In this document: positions 1-6,012 of the stretch, one piece after another | How positions within the stretch are numbered: position 1 is the stretch's first letter | Layout of the letters: every line of letters starts with the position of its first letter | From: an uncultured Collinsella sp. | Lineage (GTDB): Bacteria; Actinomycetota; Coriobacteriia; Coriobacteriales; Coriobacteriaceae | Direction of reading: 5' to 3' | Length of the DNA: 6,416 nucleotides | Assembly: GCA_900552705.1 (NCBI GenBank) | Contig: USAX01000111.1 | Coordinates: 1-6,416 of the forward strand | Made by a program: the position numbers and the translations under genes | The notes under the pieces: model-generated | The model's database searches: none | Told to the model about the DNA's origin: nothing | The model's input: the letters and a program-made list of their open reading frames with translations, nothing else

Positions 1-1784
1 CTTGTTGCCCTTGCCGTTCCTGTCGGCGCTGCCCGCGTTGGCATCGTTGCCGTTGCCGCCGCCGGTACCGTTGCCGGTGTCGCCCGCGTCGCCCGAAGTC
101 GTCACAGTAAAGCTTGCGGCTCCGTCGGTGGCAAGCGTGTAGTTCTGCGCCGCGTCGCCCAACAGGCCTTTCGCACGCACCCAATACGTCCCCGCGGCAA
201 ATGCCTCATCCTCGGCCATTGCCGTGCCCGGCACACCGTTTGCATCGTGCATAAACTCGAGCTGGGCGGTGCAGGCATCGCCTTCGAGCTTGCCCTCGAG
301 CGGCGCCGCGATCTTTGCGCGCACGTCCTCGCCGGCCTTAAGGCCCTCGAGCCCTTCAAAGTGGGGCGTCAGTGCGCGCGGGTCGATATCGATGGGCACG
401 GAACCCTGCAGTTCCGTAACGGTCTCGTTGCCCAGGGCGTCGACATCCACGTATTCGATAGCAAACGTGTTGCCCGAAGCCGCCACGCTGAGTACGTTAC
501 TGCTGTCGACAAGGCGGAAACGACCCTCGCCAACGGTCTTTCCATCCTGGAGCGAGGCATCGCTCAACGAGTCGCCGTATGTCATGCGCATACGGGTCGG
601 GAGGTAGTACGAAACGGTCTGCTTGTGCTTCGCATCGTAATTGCGCTGGTAGATGCTTCGGGCCAGTGCCGCATCAACAAAGTCGGACGCAATGATGCCA
701 ATGTGCTTGAGGCAGTCCTCCTTTGTGCTCTCATTTCCGGTGCTGTTTATATACTGGCTCTTGTATAGATGCTCGTTGACCACTCGTGCTGCGGTAAAAG
801 GATTGCTTCCTTGCTTGTAGTTCGTGCAGCTGGTGTAGTTGATACACCAGCTGTGCTCCAGGACCTTTACCTTGGCCCCGTCATTGTCCTCGACGTCCAC
901 CATGATGCGGGCGAGCTTGGTTGTCTCCTGCAGCGCCATATCGACCCAGCCGATTTTGTCGGTTCCTGTGCATTCGTAATGGTCCTGGGCGTATACCTTG
1001 GTGCAATAGGGCTCTTCGTCACCCGTTTTCCCCACGGCTTCAAAGCCCCGCTCGTCTCGAACGAGACACATAGAGGTGCTGTCGGTGTGTGCTGCGATTT
1101 TGTCGTCCCATTGGGTGAGGTCGAGGCCCCATGTGTGGCTGCTTACGCTGTTGCCGGCGAGCCCAAACCGACGCAGCAGGACGATCTTTCCGCGCACCTC
1201 GCCCAGCGTGGGGATGCGACTCGATGTGTAGAACAGGTCGGGGTTCTCATCCAAAACCTTGCCAAAGGCCGTCGTGAGGCTTTCGTTGGTAGCCTCGCCA
1301 TTGCCCCGCGACACGAGCATGATGAGCGCTTCTGTCGGGTTTTCGCTCAAAAACGTATTGAAGTACCCGATGACATCGGAGAGATGCATAAAGTTCCCGT
1401 CTTTTTTGAGCAGGTAACAAGCTCCGTGGTCGATGCCGGGGTCGCCGTTCTCGTCGTTCTTTCCAAGTCGGATATCAAAGTAGCGAATGCCTTCGAGCAA
1501 CTGCGTGGGGATGTAATCCTGCTGGCATTTTGCTTGGAAGGATTGGGGCTCGGTGTCATTGTCCACGCTGCAGGTGCCCGAATCGTGCGTGCCCGGGATG
1601 CTCAGTTCGTCGAGGAACTTGCTGTTGTCGACGTATTTCATCCAACAGGGCCCGTCGACGTAGCTGCTGTACGTGATCCAGTCGAGGCTGCTAACCGTGG
1701 CATCGTTCTTTTTCATATCGTAACCGATAAGTTCGAGCTCCCACGGAATGCTCTTACTCTTATGGCAGATCTTATTGCTGTCCT
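1..1784 (-). pseudogene. PI-specific phospholipase C, catalytic and C-terminal part (gene split by IS; runs off left edge)
   Basis: This is the downstream portion of a secreted phosphatidylinositol-specific phospholipase C, which cleaves phosphatidylinositol or GPI-type head groups outside the cell. The minus frame (codon first bases at multiples of 3) is open from base 1784 to base 1. In rejoined-protein numbering (start at 4007), the PI-PLC X domain spans about 245-572. It has LSIPGTHDSGT with His258 (codon 1585-1587), YFDIRLG with Arg297 (1468-1470) and DHGACY with His311 (1426-1428), spaced like the His-Arg-His catalytic set of Bacillus PI-PLC. NPTEALIMLVSR and ASDFVD (about 558-562) also fit the family. 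After that come an MBG-like segment (MTYGDSLSDA, about 590-660), an Ig-like segment (about 665-755) and a Gly/Asn-rich linker (about 756-786) that leaves the window; a cell-wall anchor may lie beyond. The IS removes its promoter, start codon and Tat signal, so the fragment is probably not made or not exported. Plus-strand ORFs over this region are antisense shadows. Confidence 0.88.
1769..1784. repeat. Target-site duplication, left copy (16 bp)
   Basis: ATCTTATTGCTGTCCT is identical to bases 3418-3433 on the other side of the IS. In the PI-PLC coding sense it reads AGGACAGCAATAAGAT, part of the codons for Asp-Ser-Asn-Lys. One copy is needed to rebuild the open frame. The flanking bases differ on both sides (G versus C before it, T versus G after it), so the repeat is exactly 16 bp. 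Confidence 0.9.
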
Positions 1785-1808
1785 TGATTGGCAACCTCAT
1801 CCGAACAC
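1785..1808. repeat. IS left terminal inverted repeat
   Basis: These 24 bp begin TGATTGGCAACC and end in CCGAACAC. They pair with the reverse complement of 3391-3414 at 19 of 24 positions. Both ends begin TGATT and both finish in CCGAACAC, the best conserved blocks and likely transposase contacts. Confidence 0.85.
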
Positions 1809-1848
1809 TTCCCACATTCATCCGAACATGTACGGATGAATGTGGGAA
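1809..1848 (+). promoter_or_regulatory. Perfect 16-bp stem-loop between IS left end and transposase
   Basis: TTCCCACATTCATCCG (1809-1824) and CGGATGAATGTGGGAA (1833-1848) are exact reverse complements around the 8-nt loop AACATGTA. The hairpin begins directly after the left terminal repeat and ends about 50 bp before the transposase ATG. Several other insertion sequences have such structures that block translation of transposase from transcripts entering from outside; that role here is inferred. It has no U-tract, so a simple intrinsic terminator is less likely. A 10-bp direct repeat, CATCCGAACA, lies at 1798-1807 and again inside the stem-loop at 1819-1828. Confidence 0.7.
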
Positions 1849-1899
1849 TCCGATACCCTGAGGGCCGGACCGGCCGGCCCCGGGAGATCGGAGGACGGC

Positions 1900-3192
1900 A
1901 TGTCCGGAAAGAGGAAGGAGGGGGCCGGGAAGGCGGTCCCGAGGGCCTACGGCAGGCTCACCAGGCACGAGCGGAACACGGTCCAGAGGATGCTGGAGCG
2001 CGGGGCCTCGTGCAGGCAGATCGCGAGGGAGCTGGGCAGGTCGCCCTCGACGGTGAGCTCCGAGGTGACGTCGCACAGGTTCGTGACGGCGCCGAGGGAG
2101 AGGCGCGGCGAGCGCGTGGACACCGGCACCGACCTGTCGGCGGCCTGCCCGCGCCTGGCCGCGTGGCCGCGCTGCTGTAACGGGTGCGGGCGGTACCGCG
2201 CGGTCGGCTGCAAACGGCGCCCACACGTCTTCTACGACGCCCGCGCCGCGCAGCTGTGCGCGGACTCGGCCCTGGTCTCGTCCAGGCGCGGGATAGACGC
2301 CGACGAGCCCGCCGCGGCCGAGGCGCTCGCCCTCATCCGAGACGGCCTGCGCCGGGGGCTGTCGCCCGAGCAGCTGTCCGCCCGCAACGGCGGGCCCGTG
2401 GACCTGTCGCCCTCGACGATCTACCGCTGGGTCGCGGCGGGCTACGACGGCATGACCAACATGGAGCTCAGGCGCAAGGTCGGCTACAGGCCCAGGTCGC
2501 ACCGGGCGCCGAAGAGGGCGACGCCCCACTCGGCGCGCAGGTCGCATTCCGCGTTCCTCGAGCTCGGCGAGGACGCCTGCGCCGCCGCCTGGGAGATGGA
2601 CACCGTCGAGGGCGCGAGGGGCGACTCCGCCAGACTCCTAACGCTCCTGCACCGCCCGAGCCGCCTCCAGCTGGCGCTGCCGCTGCCTGACGGCACGTGC
2701 GCCTCGGTCCTGGCGGCGCTCGGGGGCGTGCGCTCGGCGCTGGGCGCCGGCGGCACGGCGAGGGTCTTCGGCGCCGTGCTCACCGACAACGGGAGCGAGT
2801 TCGCCGACGAGGGCGCCATCGCGGCGCTGCTCGGCGAGCGGGAGGGCGAGACGAGGCTGTTCTACTGCGACCCGAGGCAGAGCCAGCAGAAGGGCGCGTG
2901 CGAGCGCAACCACGTCGAGATCAGGAAGCTGCTGCCCAAGGGCGCCGGGATCAGGTTCGACCGGCTGGCCGCGGCGGACTGCGCGCTGCTCATGTCGCAC
3001 GTGAACTCCGAGCCCCGCGGCGCGCTCGGCTTCGCGACGCCCGCCCGCGCGTTCCGGGCGATGCTCGGCGCGGACGCGGCGGCGCTCCTGGACGCGTACG
3101 GCATCGAGGACGTGCCCGTCGGGGAGCTCGACCTGACGCCGGGGCTCATCGCGCGGGCGCGCGCCGAGAGGGGCGATGCCCCGCTGTCCTAG
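1900..3192 (+). CDS. IS30-family DDE transposase
   Basis: This 430-aa transposase cuts and joins the ends of its IS. Residues about 20-55 form a helix-turn-helix (TVQRMLERGASCRQIARELG, then RSPSTVSSEV) typical of the IS30 N-terminus. A Cys cluster at 83-104 (CPRL, CCNGCG, GCK) matches the CNGC-type subgroup of IS30 transposases and may bind zinc. A second helix-turn-helix-like stretch follows (LSPEQLSARN, then LSPSTIYRWV, about 154-178). The catalytic triad is visible: Asp234 in WEMDTVEG, Asp296 in LTDNGSEF and Glu335 in QQKGACERNHVEIRKLLPKG. No stop or frameshift is present, so it looks active. ATG 1900 is chosen because GGAGGA lies at 1890-1895 and the protein begins before the HTH. An in-frame ATG at 1840 lies within the hairpin stem and has no ribosome binding site. 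Codon use is very GC-rich with frequent AGG, unlike the flanking genes. The family call is firm. Confidence 0.95.
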   Translation: MSGKRKEGAGKAVPRAYGRLTRHERNTVQRMLERGASCRQIARELGRSPSTVSSEVTSHRFVTAPRERRGERVDTGTDLSAACPRLAAWPRCCNGCGRYRAVGCKRRPHVFYDARAAQLCADSALVSSRRGIDADEPAAAEALALIRDGLRRGLSPEQLSARNGGPVDLSPSTIYRWVAAGYDGMTNMELRRKVGYRPRSHRAPKRATPHSARRSHSAFLELGEDACAAAWEMDTVEGARGDSARLLTLLHRPSRLQLALPLPDGTCASVLAALGGVRSALGAGGTARVFGAVLTDNGSEFADEGAIAALLGEREGETRLFYCDPRQSQQKGACERNHVEIRKLLPKGAGIRFDRLAAADCALLMSHVNSEPRGALGFATPARAFRAMLGADAAALLDAYGIEDVPVGELDLTPGLIARARAERGDAPLS

Positions 3193-3390
3193 CCTGAGGG
3201 AAAACGGAATAGGCGTACCGGCCGTTCGGCTGAGTCTGGGAAGAGGTGCCGGGCGGCGGGCGGAGCATGGCCACCGGACCCATCGAAACACATCTCCACC
3301 GTTCCTTCAACTGGGAAAACGGCGCCCCCGGGCACCTGCGGGGGCCGCGGGGGCGTTCGGCTAGCTGCGGGAACGGCCTATCTGCTCAAT
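3193..3390. other. IS 3' noncoding region with subterminal GTTCGGCT repeats
   Basis: I see no convincing gene between the transposase stop and the right terminal repeat. The motif GTTCGGCT occurs at 3224-3231 and 3355-3362, and a third time inside the right terminal repeat at 3393-3400. Its complement AGCCGAAC resembles the TCCGAAC found twice at the left end (1800-1806 and 1821-1827). These may be accessory transposase-binding sites. A 7-bp GC hairpin (GCCCCCG 3324-3330 with CGGGGGC 3339-3345) lacks a U-tract, so I do not call it a terminator. Confidence 0.5.
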
Positions 3391-3414
3391 GTGTTCGGCT
3401 GAGATCGGAAATCA
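3391..3414. repeat. IS right terminal inverted repeat
   Basis: Read on the minus strand from 3414 it begins TGATTTCCGATCTC and ends GCCGAACAC, matching the left end at 19 of 24 positions with no gaps. Three further bases (3415-3417) separate it from the target duplication, so the outermost IS boundary here is slightly uncertain. Confidence 0.83.
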
Positions 3415-3417
3415 ACC

Positions 3418-3433
3418 ATCTTATTGCTGTCCT
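3418..3433. repeat. Target-site duplication, right copy (16 bp)
   Basis: This is a perfect copy of 1769-1784. It is the last native sequence of the PI-PLC N-terminal fragment before the IS. Together the two copies show that this is a transposition event with staggered target cutting, not a gene fusion or assembly join. Confidence 0.9.
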
Positions 3434-4050
3434 GGTCTTTGCCGTCCGATTCTATTGCCAGGTACTTAATGTCTTTTTTCTCGGTTTCTTTCTCGACCGT
3501 CCGGTCTCGGATGATATAGGTTCCGTTTGACTGGCGTTTAAACGCAAAAGCGCGGCTGGCCTTGCCGTCATGCTCGCCACTCCATACGTGGATGACCTTT
3601 CCATCTTTGTCCGAGTCGCCATCGACTGACCAAATGCTGTAGCCCGTCTTCTTGTGCTCTTCGAAATTGAGCAGGGTGCGGATGGCATACCAATTTGTAT
3701 TTTCTGTATCGGTCGCTACGTGCTCAAGGATGAGCTTGCTGGACGTGCCGTCATTAAACAGGTGGCAGACGTTGCCGATGACGTTGCCGTCTTCGTTGAC
3801 GCTCGCGGTGCGAAAATAGCCCGCGGGGCGAAGGCGAATGACGAACTTGTCGAGGGTGGCCGCCGGTGTGGGCGTGTCTTCTGCAAATGCCGCGCGCAGG
3901 GGAATATCCAGCGTCGCGGTTTCGGGCAGGCTTGCAAGCGGCGACAACGCCGCAAGTCCTAGGCCCAGCGTAAATGCTCGACGACTGATGGCGTGGTGTT
4001 CGGTCATAACTCCTCCATTCGCAGGGTGCGGTAATGCGCTCATTTTGGTC

Positions 4051-4081
4051 ACTATACTGCCCGGATGTTTAAAGGTGTCGG
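4051..4081 (-). promoter_or_regulatory. Candidate promoter of the PI-PLC gene
   Basis: On the minus strand TATAGT (4056-4051) is a good -10 candidate, about 44 bases upstream of the start codon. A weak -35-like CCGACA (4081-4076) lies 19 bases further upstream, which is longer than ideal. It is the best promoter-like sequence I see between the lipoprotein terminator and the PI-PLC start. The call rests on consensus resemblance only. Confidence 0.33.
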
Positions 4082-4213
4082 CTTAAATTGTGTGCGCGGC
4101 GCTATAAATCGGCGGGCGGACGTGTTGGGGTGTTTGTCGTTTTCGTACTGTTGCCACATTTGGGGTGGTTCCGGCGTCCGGCACTCTCGCGTTCGCCGGC
4201 TATCGGCATAAGA

Positions 4214-4243
4214 AAGGGAGGGTCGGTTTACCGGCCCTCCCTT
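4214..4243 (-). terminator. Intrinsic terminator downstream of the damaged lipoprotein gene
   Basis: A 13-nt stem, AAGGGAGGGTCGG (4214-4226) with CCGGCCCTCCCTT (4231-4243), encloses the loop TTTA. One position is a G-U pair in the plus transcript and an A-C mismatch in the minus transcript. On the minus strand the hairpin is followed by TTTCTT-like sequence. It lies about 70 bases after the stop at 4314, so it probably ends that transcript and separates it from the PI-PLC gene. The rest of 4008-4313 shows nothing else I can call except the promoter candidate near 4051. Confidence 0.7.
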
Positions 4244-4313
4244 AGTACGAAACGCTGGGGCACCGTCGCTTGTTTGCACTGCGTCCGTGTTTCCCGTTGC
4301 GCTCGCCAGTCGC

Positions 4314-4991
4314 TTAGCGCTTGATCTCGATATCGTCGAGCTTGACGTCCATGGCCTCGGTCTTGGCCTTGGCGATATCATCGGCAAACTCCAGAGACTT
4401 CATCATGGTCTCGACGGCATCCTTGTGCTCCTCGACATTGTCGATGCGCACGTACACGCTGCCGCCGTCAACGTCGGTGAAGTGCTCGGTCGTCACGCCG
4501 CCCGAGTGCGTAAAGTAGGCGCTGCGCCAGGTCTTGCCGTTGTACTTAACGGGATCGCTCTCGGTCCATCCGGAGTTGGCCTTCCACTTTGCCTCATAGT
4601 CGAACAGTTCATCGGCGTTCTTGTCAGGATCGAAGACGGGGATGAAGCGATCGCTGGCGTGCTCGCTCTCGGTGAACTTAAACTGGGCCCTATCGGCGGT
4701 GTCGCCCGCGGCGCGCGGGGTATCGAAGCCCCCCGGGGCCCCCCCCCTTAACAAAAAAAAATGGGGCGTCCTCTCTCCCCCGGGCGTTTCTTTCTCCCCC
4801 CCACCCCCCCTCGCCGGGGGGCCCTGGCCCTAAAACAAAAGGAGGTCGTCCCCCATCCCCCGGGCGGCTTTTCCTGCCCCCCCGCCCCCGCCGCTGCCGG
4901 TAGCGCCGCCGCTTCCGCCACAACCCACCAGGGCAACCGCGGCAAAGAGACTGATGCAGAGGGTGAGAATCGCAAAGGCCTTCTTTTTCAT
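4314..4991 (-). pseudogene. Lipoprotein of unknown family, paralog of 5221-5814, with internal duplication and in-frame stop
   Basis: A lipoprotein signal peptide begins at ATG 4991-4989 (MKKKAFAILTLCISLFAAVA), with lipobox LVGC and lipidated Cys24, preceded by GAGGAGG at 5006-5000. The C-terminal 120 or so residues are intact (DRFIPVF, DPVKYNGKTW, FTDVDGGSVYVRI, DDIEIKR, stop TAA 4316-4314) and clearly homologous to the neighbour. Both ends are in the same frame, but TAG at 4832-4830 interrupts it. Between Cys24 and the shared ADR motif this gene has 75 codons against 47 in the paralog. The extra 28 codons equal the 84-bp imperfect tandem duplication there. The stop falls at the position of a conserved Lys (WFKVE in the paralog), as if AAG had become TAG. 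The middle is dominated by homopolymer C/G/A runs absent elsewhere in the window. Function is unknown; it would have been a membrane-anchored surface protein. A sequencing or assembly error is a serious alternative to true decay. Confidence 0.82.
4729..4900. repeat. Imperfect tandem duplication (about 84 bp period) in homopolymer-rich DNA
   Basis: Two diverged copies lie side by side, about 4729-4817 and 4815-4900. Shared landmarks on the plus strand are TCCCCCGGGCG at 4776 and 4856, AACAAAA around 4751 and 4835, the end of a G-run at 4738 and 4821, and a C7-run followed by A or G and more C near 4796 and 4877. Offsets are 80-84. Both copies, translated on the minus strand, align to the same segment of the intact paralog (KTDFIWFKVEMPE). 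The stretch contains at least nine runs of five or more identical bases, including C9 (4739-4747) and A9 (4753-4761). Confidence 0.75.
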
Positions 4992-5064
4992 GGTCGTGTC
5001 CTCCTCGATCTGTAACCGCCCATGGATTACCTGTCTTTACTGTACGCGCGAGCGGCTCGTTCGG

Positions 5065-5082
5065 GTGGGCCATGTGTCCCAT
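5065..5082. repeat. Shared 18-bp upstream element, copy 1
   Basis: GTGGGCCATGTGTCCCAT occurs here, 74 bp upstream of the damaged lipoprotein start, and again exactly at 6013-6030 upstream of the intact paralog. It is an imperfect inverted repeat (GGGC and CCC arms around CATGTG). It could be an operator common to both genes, an intergenic repeat family, or a remnant of the duplication that made the paralogs. Confidence 0.6.
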
Positions 5083-5134
5083 TCTGGGGGCCGGATTTGC
5101 GCCGTTAAGTGGCAATATGTCCGGGCGCAAAAGA

Positions 5135-5163
5135 GGGGAGGGCCGATGCCGTCGGCCCTCCCC
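5135..5163 (-). terminator. Intrinsic terminator downstream of the intact lipoprotein gene
   Basis: A perfect 12-bp stem, GGGGAGGGCCGA (5135-5146) with TCGGCCCTCCCC (5152-5163), has a 5-nt loop. In the minus transcript it is followed by TCTTTT. It lies about 58 bases after the stop codon at 5221. It separates the two paralogs into distinct transcripts and resembles the terminator at 4214-4243 in its GGGAGGG stem core. Confidence 0.82.
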
Positions 5164-5220
5164 GGGGTTGGGTGCCCGCTCATTTAATGGGGCGTTCGTG
5201 CGGGCGTGCGCGAACCCTTG

Positions 5221-5814
5221 CTACTTGATCTCGATGCTCGAAATCTCGACGCCGCGGGCCTCGGTGACGGCCGCCTTGATGTCGTCGGGGAACTCGATGG
5301 AGTTGAGGAGCGTCTCGGCTTCTTTCTCGTGCTGATCGAAGTTAGCGATGAGAACGCAGACGCTTCCCGGTTCAACGTCGGTAAAGAGATAGGTATGGGT
5401 GCCGCGGTTGTCCTCGCACGTTCCGGTGAGCCATGTCCTGCCGTTGTACTCGACGGGGTCGCCAACTTTCCACTGGAACATGCTGCTCTTTCGACCCTCA
5501 TCGGCAAGAGCTTCTTCTGCCGTCATCTTCTCTTCCCAAACGGGGATAAAGCGGTCGACCGTGGTGTTCTTGTTCTCGGGGAAGGTGAGCTGGACCCTGT
5601 CGGCATTCTTGCCAGCGGAGTCGCTTACGCCAACATCCTCGGGCATCTCGACCTTAAACCAGATAAAGTCCGTCTTTTCGGCGACGGGGGCCTTTTCCTT
5701 GCTGCTCGTGGCGCCGCTGCCTCCGCTCGACGCGCCTCCGCCGCAGCCGACAAGGGCGAGTGCGGCAAAGAGGGCAATGCAAAGGGAAAGGATCGATAGG
5801 GTCTTTTTCTTCAT
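5221..5814 (-). CDS. Putative lipoprotein of unknown function (intact paralog)
   Basis: A 197-aa predicted lipoprotein. The ATG at 5814-5812 follows AAGGAGG (5829-5823) with 8-nt spacing. The open frame extends upstream to about 6123, but that part has no signal-like sequence and lies before the ribosome binding site. Residues 1-24 form a lipoprotein signal (MKKKTLSILSLCIALFAALA, then LVGC), so Cys24 should be lipidated and the mature protein anchored on the outer face of the membrane. A Gly/Ser linker (25-38) leads to a soluble domain with DRFIPVW, DPVEYNGRTW, FTDVEPGSVCVLI, a helical stretch (DQHEKEAETLLNSIEF) and a final SSIEIK. I do not recognise the family. The pattern of strands plus a helix ending in 'LLNSIEF' vaguely recalls PsbP/Mog1-like folds, which is speculation. 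A damaged paralog lies directly downstream in the same orientation, with a separate terminator between them. Confidence 0.9.
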   Translation of the reverse strand: MKKKTLSILSLCIALFAALALVGCGGGASSGGSGATSSKEKAPVAEKTDFIWFKVEMPEDVGVSDSAGKNADRVQLTFPENKNTTVDRFIPVWEEKMTAEEALADEGRKSSMFQWKVGDPVEYNGRTWLTGTCEDNRGTHTYLFTDVEPGSVCVLIANFDQHEKEAETLLNSIEFPDDIKAAVTEARGVEISSIEIK

Positions 5815-5955
5815 GGTGACGTCCTCCTTGTCTGCCAGGGACATCGTGTGCCGCGGATCGCTGGGGCGGCGGTTACGCATGCACCTGATGCCTTTGTTTG
5901 CTGTGCTGTTGTTCCTCCATTCGTCGTCCGGTGCCGTGTTAAGCATTGCCCCAAC

Positions 5956-5973
5956 ATAGGTTTCCTTACCTAT
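5956..5973. promoter_or_regulatory. Short inverted repeat upstream of the intact lipoprotein gene
   Basis: ATAGGT (5956-5961) and ACCTAT (5968-5973) flank the 6-nt spacer TTCCTT, next to an AT-rich TATATGTAT stretch that includes TATAGG on the minus strand. The 18-bp symmetry has operator size and lies about 140 bp upstream of the lipoprotein start. No clear -35 box goes with it. It could be a repressor site or chance. Confidence 0.3.
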
Positions 5974-6012
5974 ATGTATGCCCCAGTTGCCGCTGCCCGG
6001 GAGTCTCGAAAG

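Larger units (their letters stand above)
1785..3417 (+). mobile_element. IS30-family insertion sequence interrupting the PI-PLC gene
   Basis: This is a complete insertion sequence of about 1.63 kb. It is bounded by imperfect 24-bp terminal inverted repeats (19 of 24 positions match; both begin TGATT) and flanked by a perfect 16-bp direct repeat. It carries one IS30-type DDE transposase gene. The right inverted repeat ends at 3414, leaving three bases (ACC, 3415-3417) before the duplicated target; on the left the repeat directly abuts the target. The element is visibly richer in G+C than the PI-PLC gene and uses many AGG arginine codons, which suggests a different genomic origin. It inserted opposite to the direction of the host gene. 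Deleting it with one target copy restores the reading frame exactly (590 + 1768 nt = 786 codons), which fixes the boundaries and suggests recent insertion. I cannot name the specific IS without a database. Confidence 0.92.
3378..4007 (-). pseudogene. PI-PLC N-terminal fragment: Tat signal plus ricin-B-like domain, truncated by IS
   Basis: This is the 5' part of the interrupted phospholipase gene. The ATG at 4007-4005 is chosen because GGAGGA lies at 4016-4011 and the protein then begins with a clear twin-arginine signal, SRRAFTLGLGLAALSPLA at residues 8-25, followed by an Ala-rich stretch to AFAED. The longer in-frame start at 4052 would put 15 unneeded residues before the signal. Residues about 54-185 resemble a ricin-B-type beta-trefoil carbohydrate-binding module (GYSIWSVDGDSDKDGKVIHV, then RAFAFKRQSNGTYIIRDRT). 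The native sequence ends at Lys196. The frame then reads through the IS right end, adds 13 foreign residues (MVDFRSQPNTLSR) and stops at TAG 3380-3378, giving 209 aa. If translated it would be an exported lectin-like fragment without the enzyme. Ricin-type is my judgement from sequence pattern only; the Tat signal and the gene split are clearer. Confidence 0.85.

Noticed and set aside
1..90. Short repeats of GTTGCCGTTGCC type as a CRISPR or microsatellite array
   Set aside because: They encode the Gly/Asn-rich linker of the PI-PLC in frame, and have no spacer structure.
247..1839. Long plus-strand ORFs (247-768 and 769-1839)
   Set aside because: They lie antisense to the PI-PLC coding frame, have no recognisable domains or ribosome binding sites, and the minus frame gives a clear enzyme with catalytic motifs.
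1840..1899. Upstream in-frame ATG for the transposase at 1840
   Set aside because: It lies inside the hairpin stem, lacks a ribosome binding site and adds 20 residues before the family N-terminus; ATG 1900 has GGAGGA just upstream.
2638..3291. Minus-strand 217-aa ORF and several other ORFs across the transposase
   Set aside because: They are low-complexity Arg/Ala/Pro-rich shadows caused by high GC content over a well-supported transposase.
3324..3345. GC-rich hairpin after the transposase as a terminator
   Set aside because: It has a 7-bp stem but no following U-tract in either direction.
4690..5130. Apparent 146-aa minus ORF and plus ORF 4761-5015 in the damaged region
   Set aside because: They are Gly/Pro/Arg-rich products of homopolymer runs, in frames other than the lipoprotein frame.
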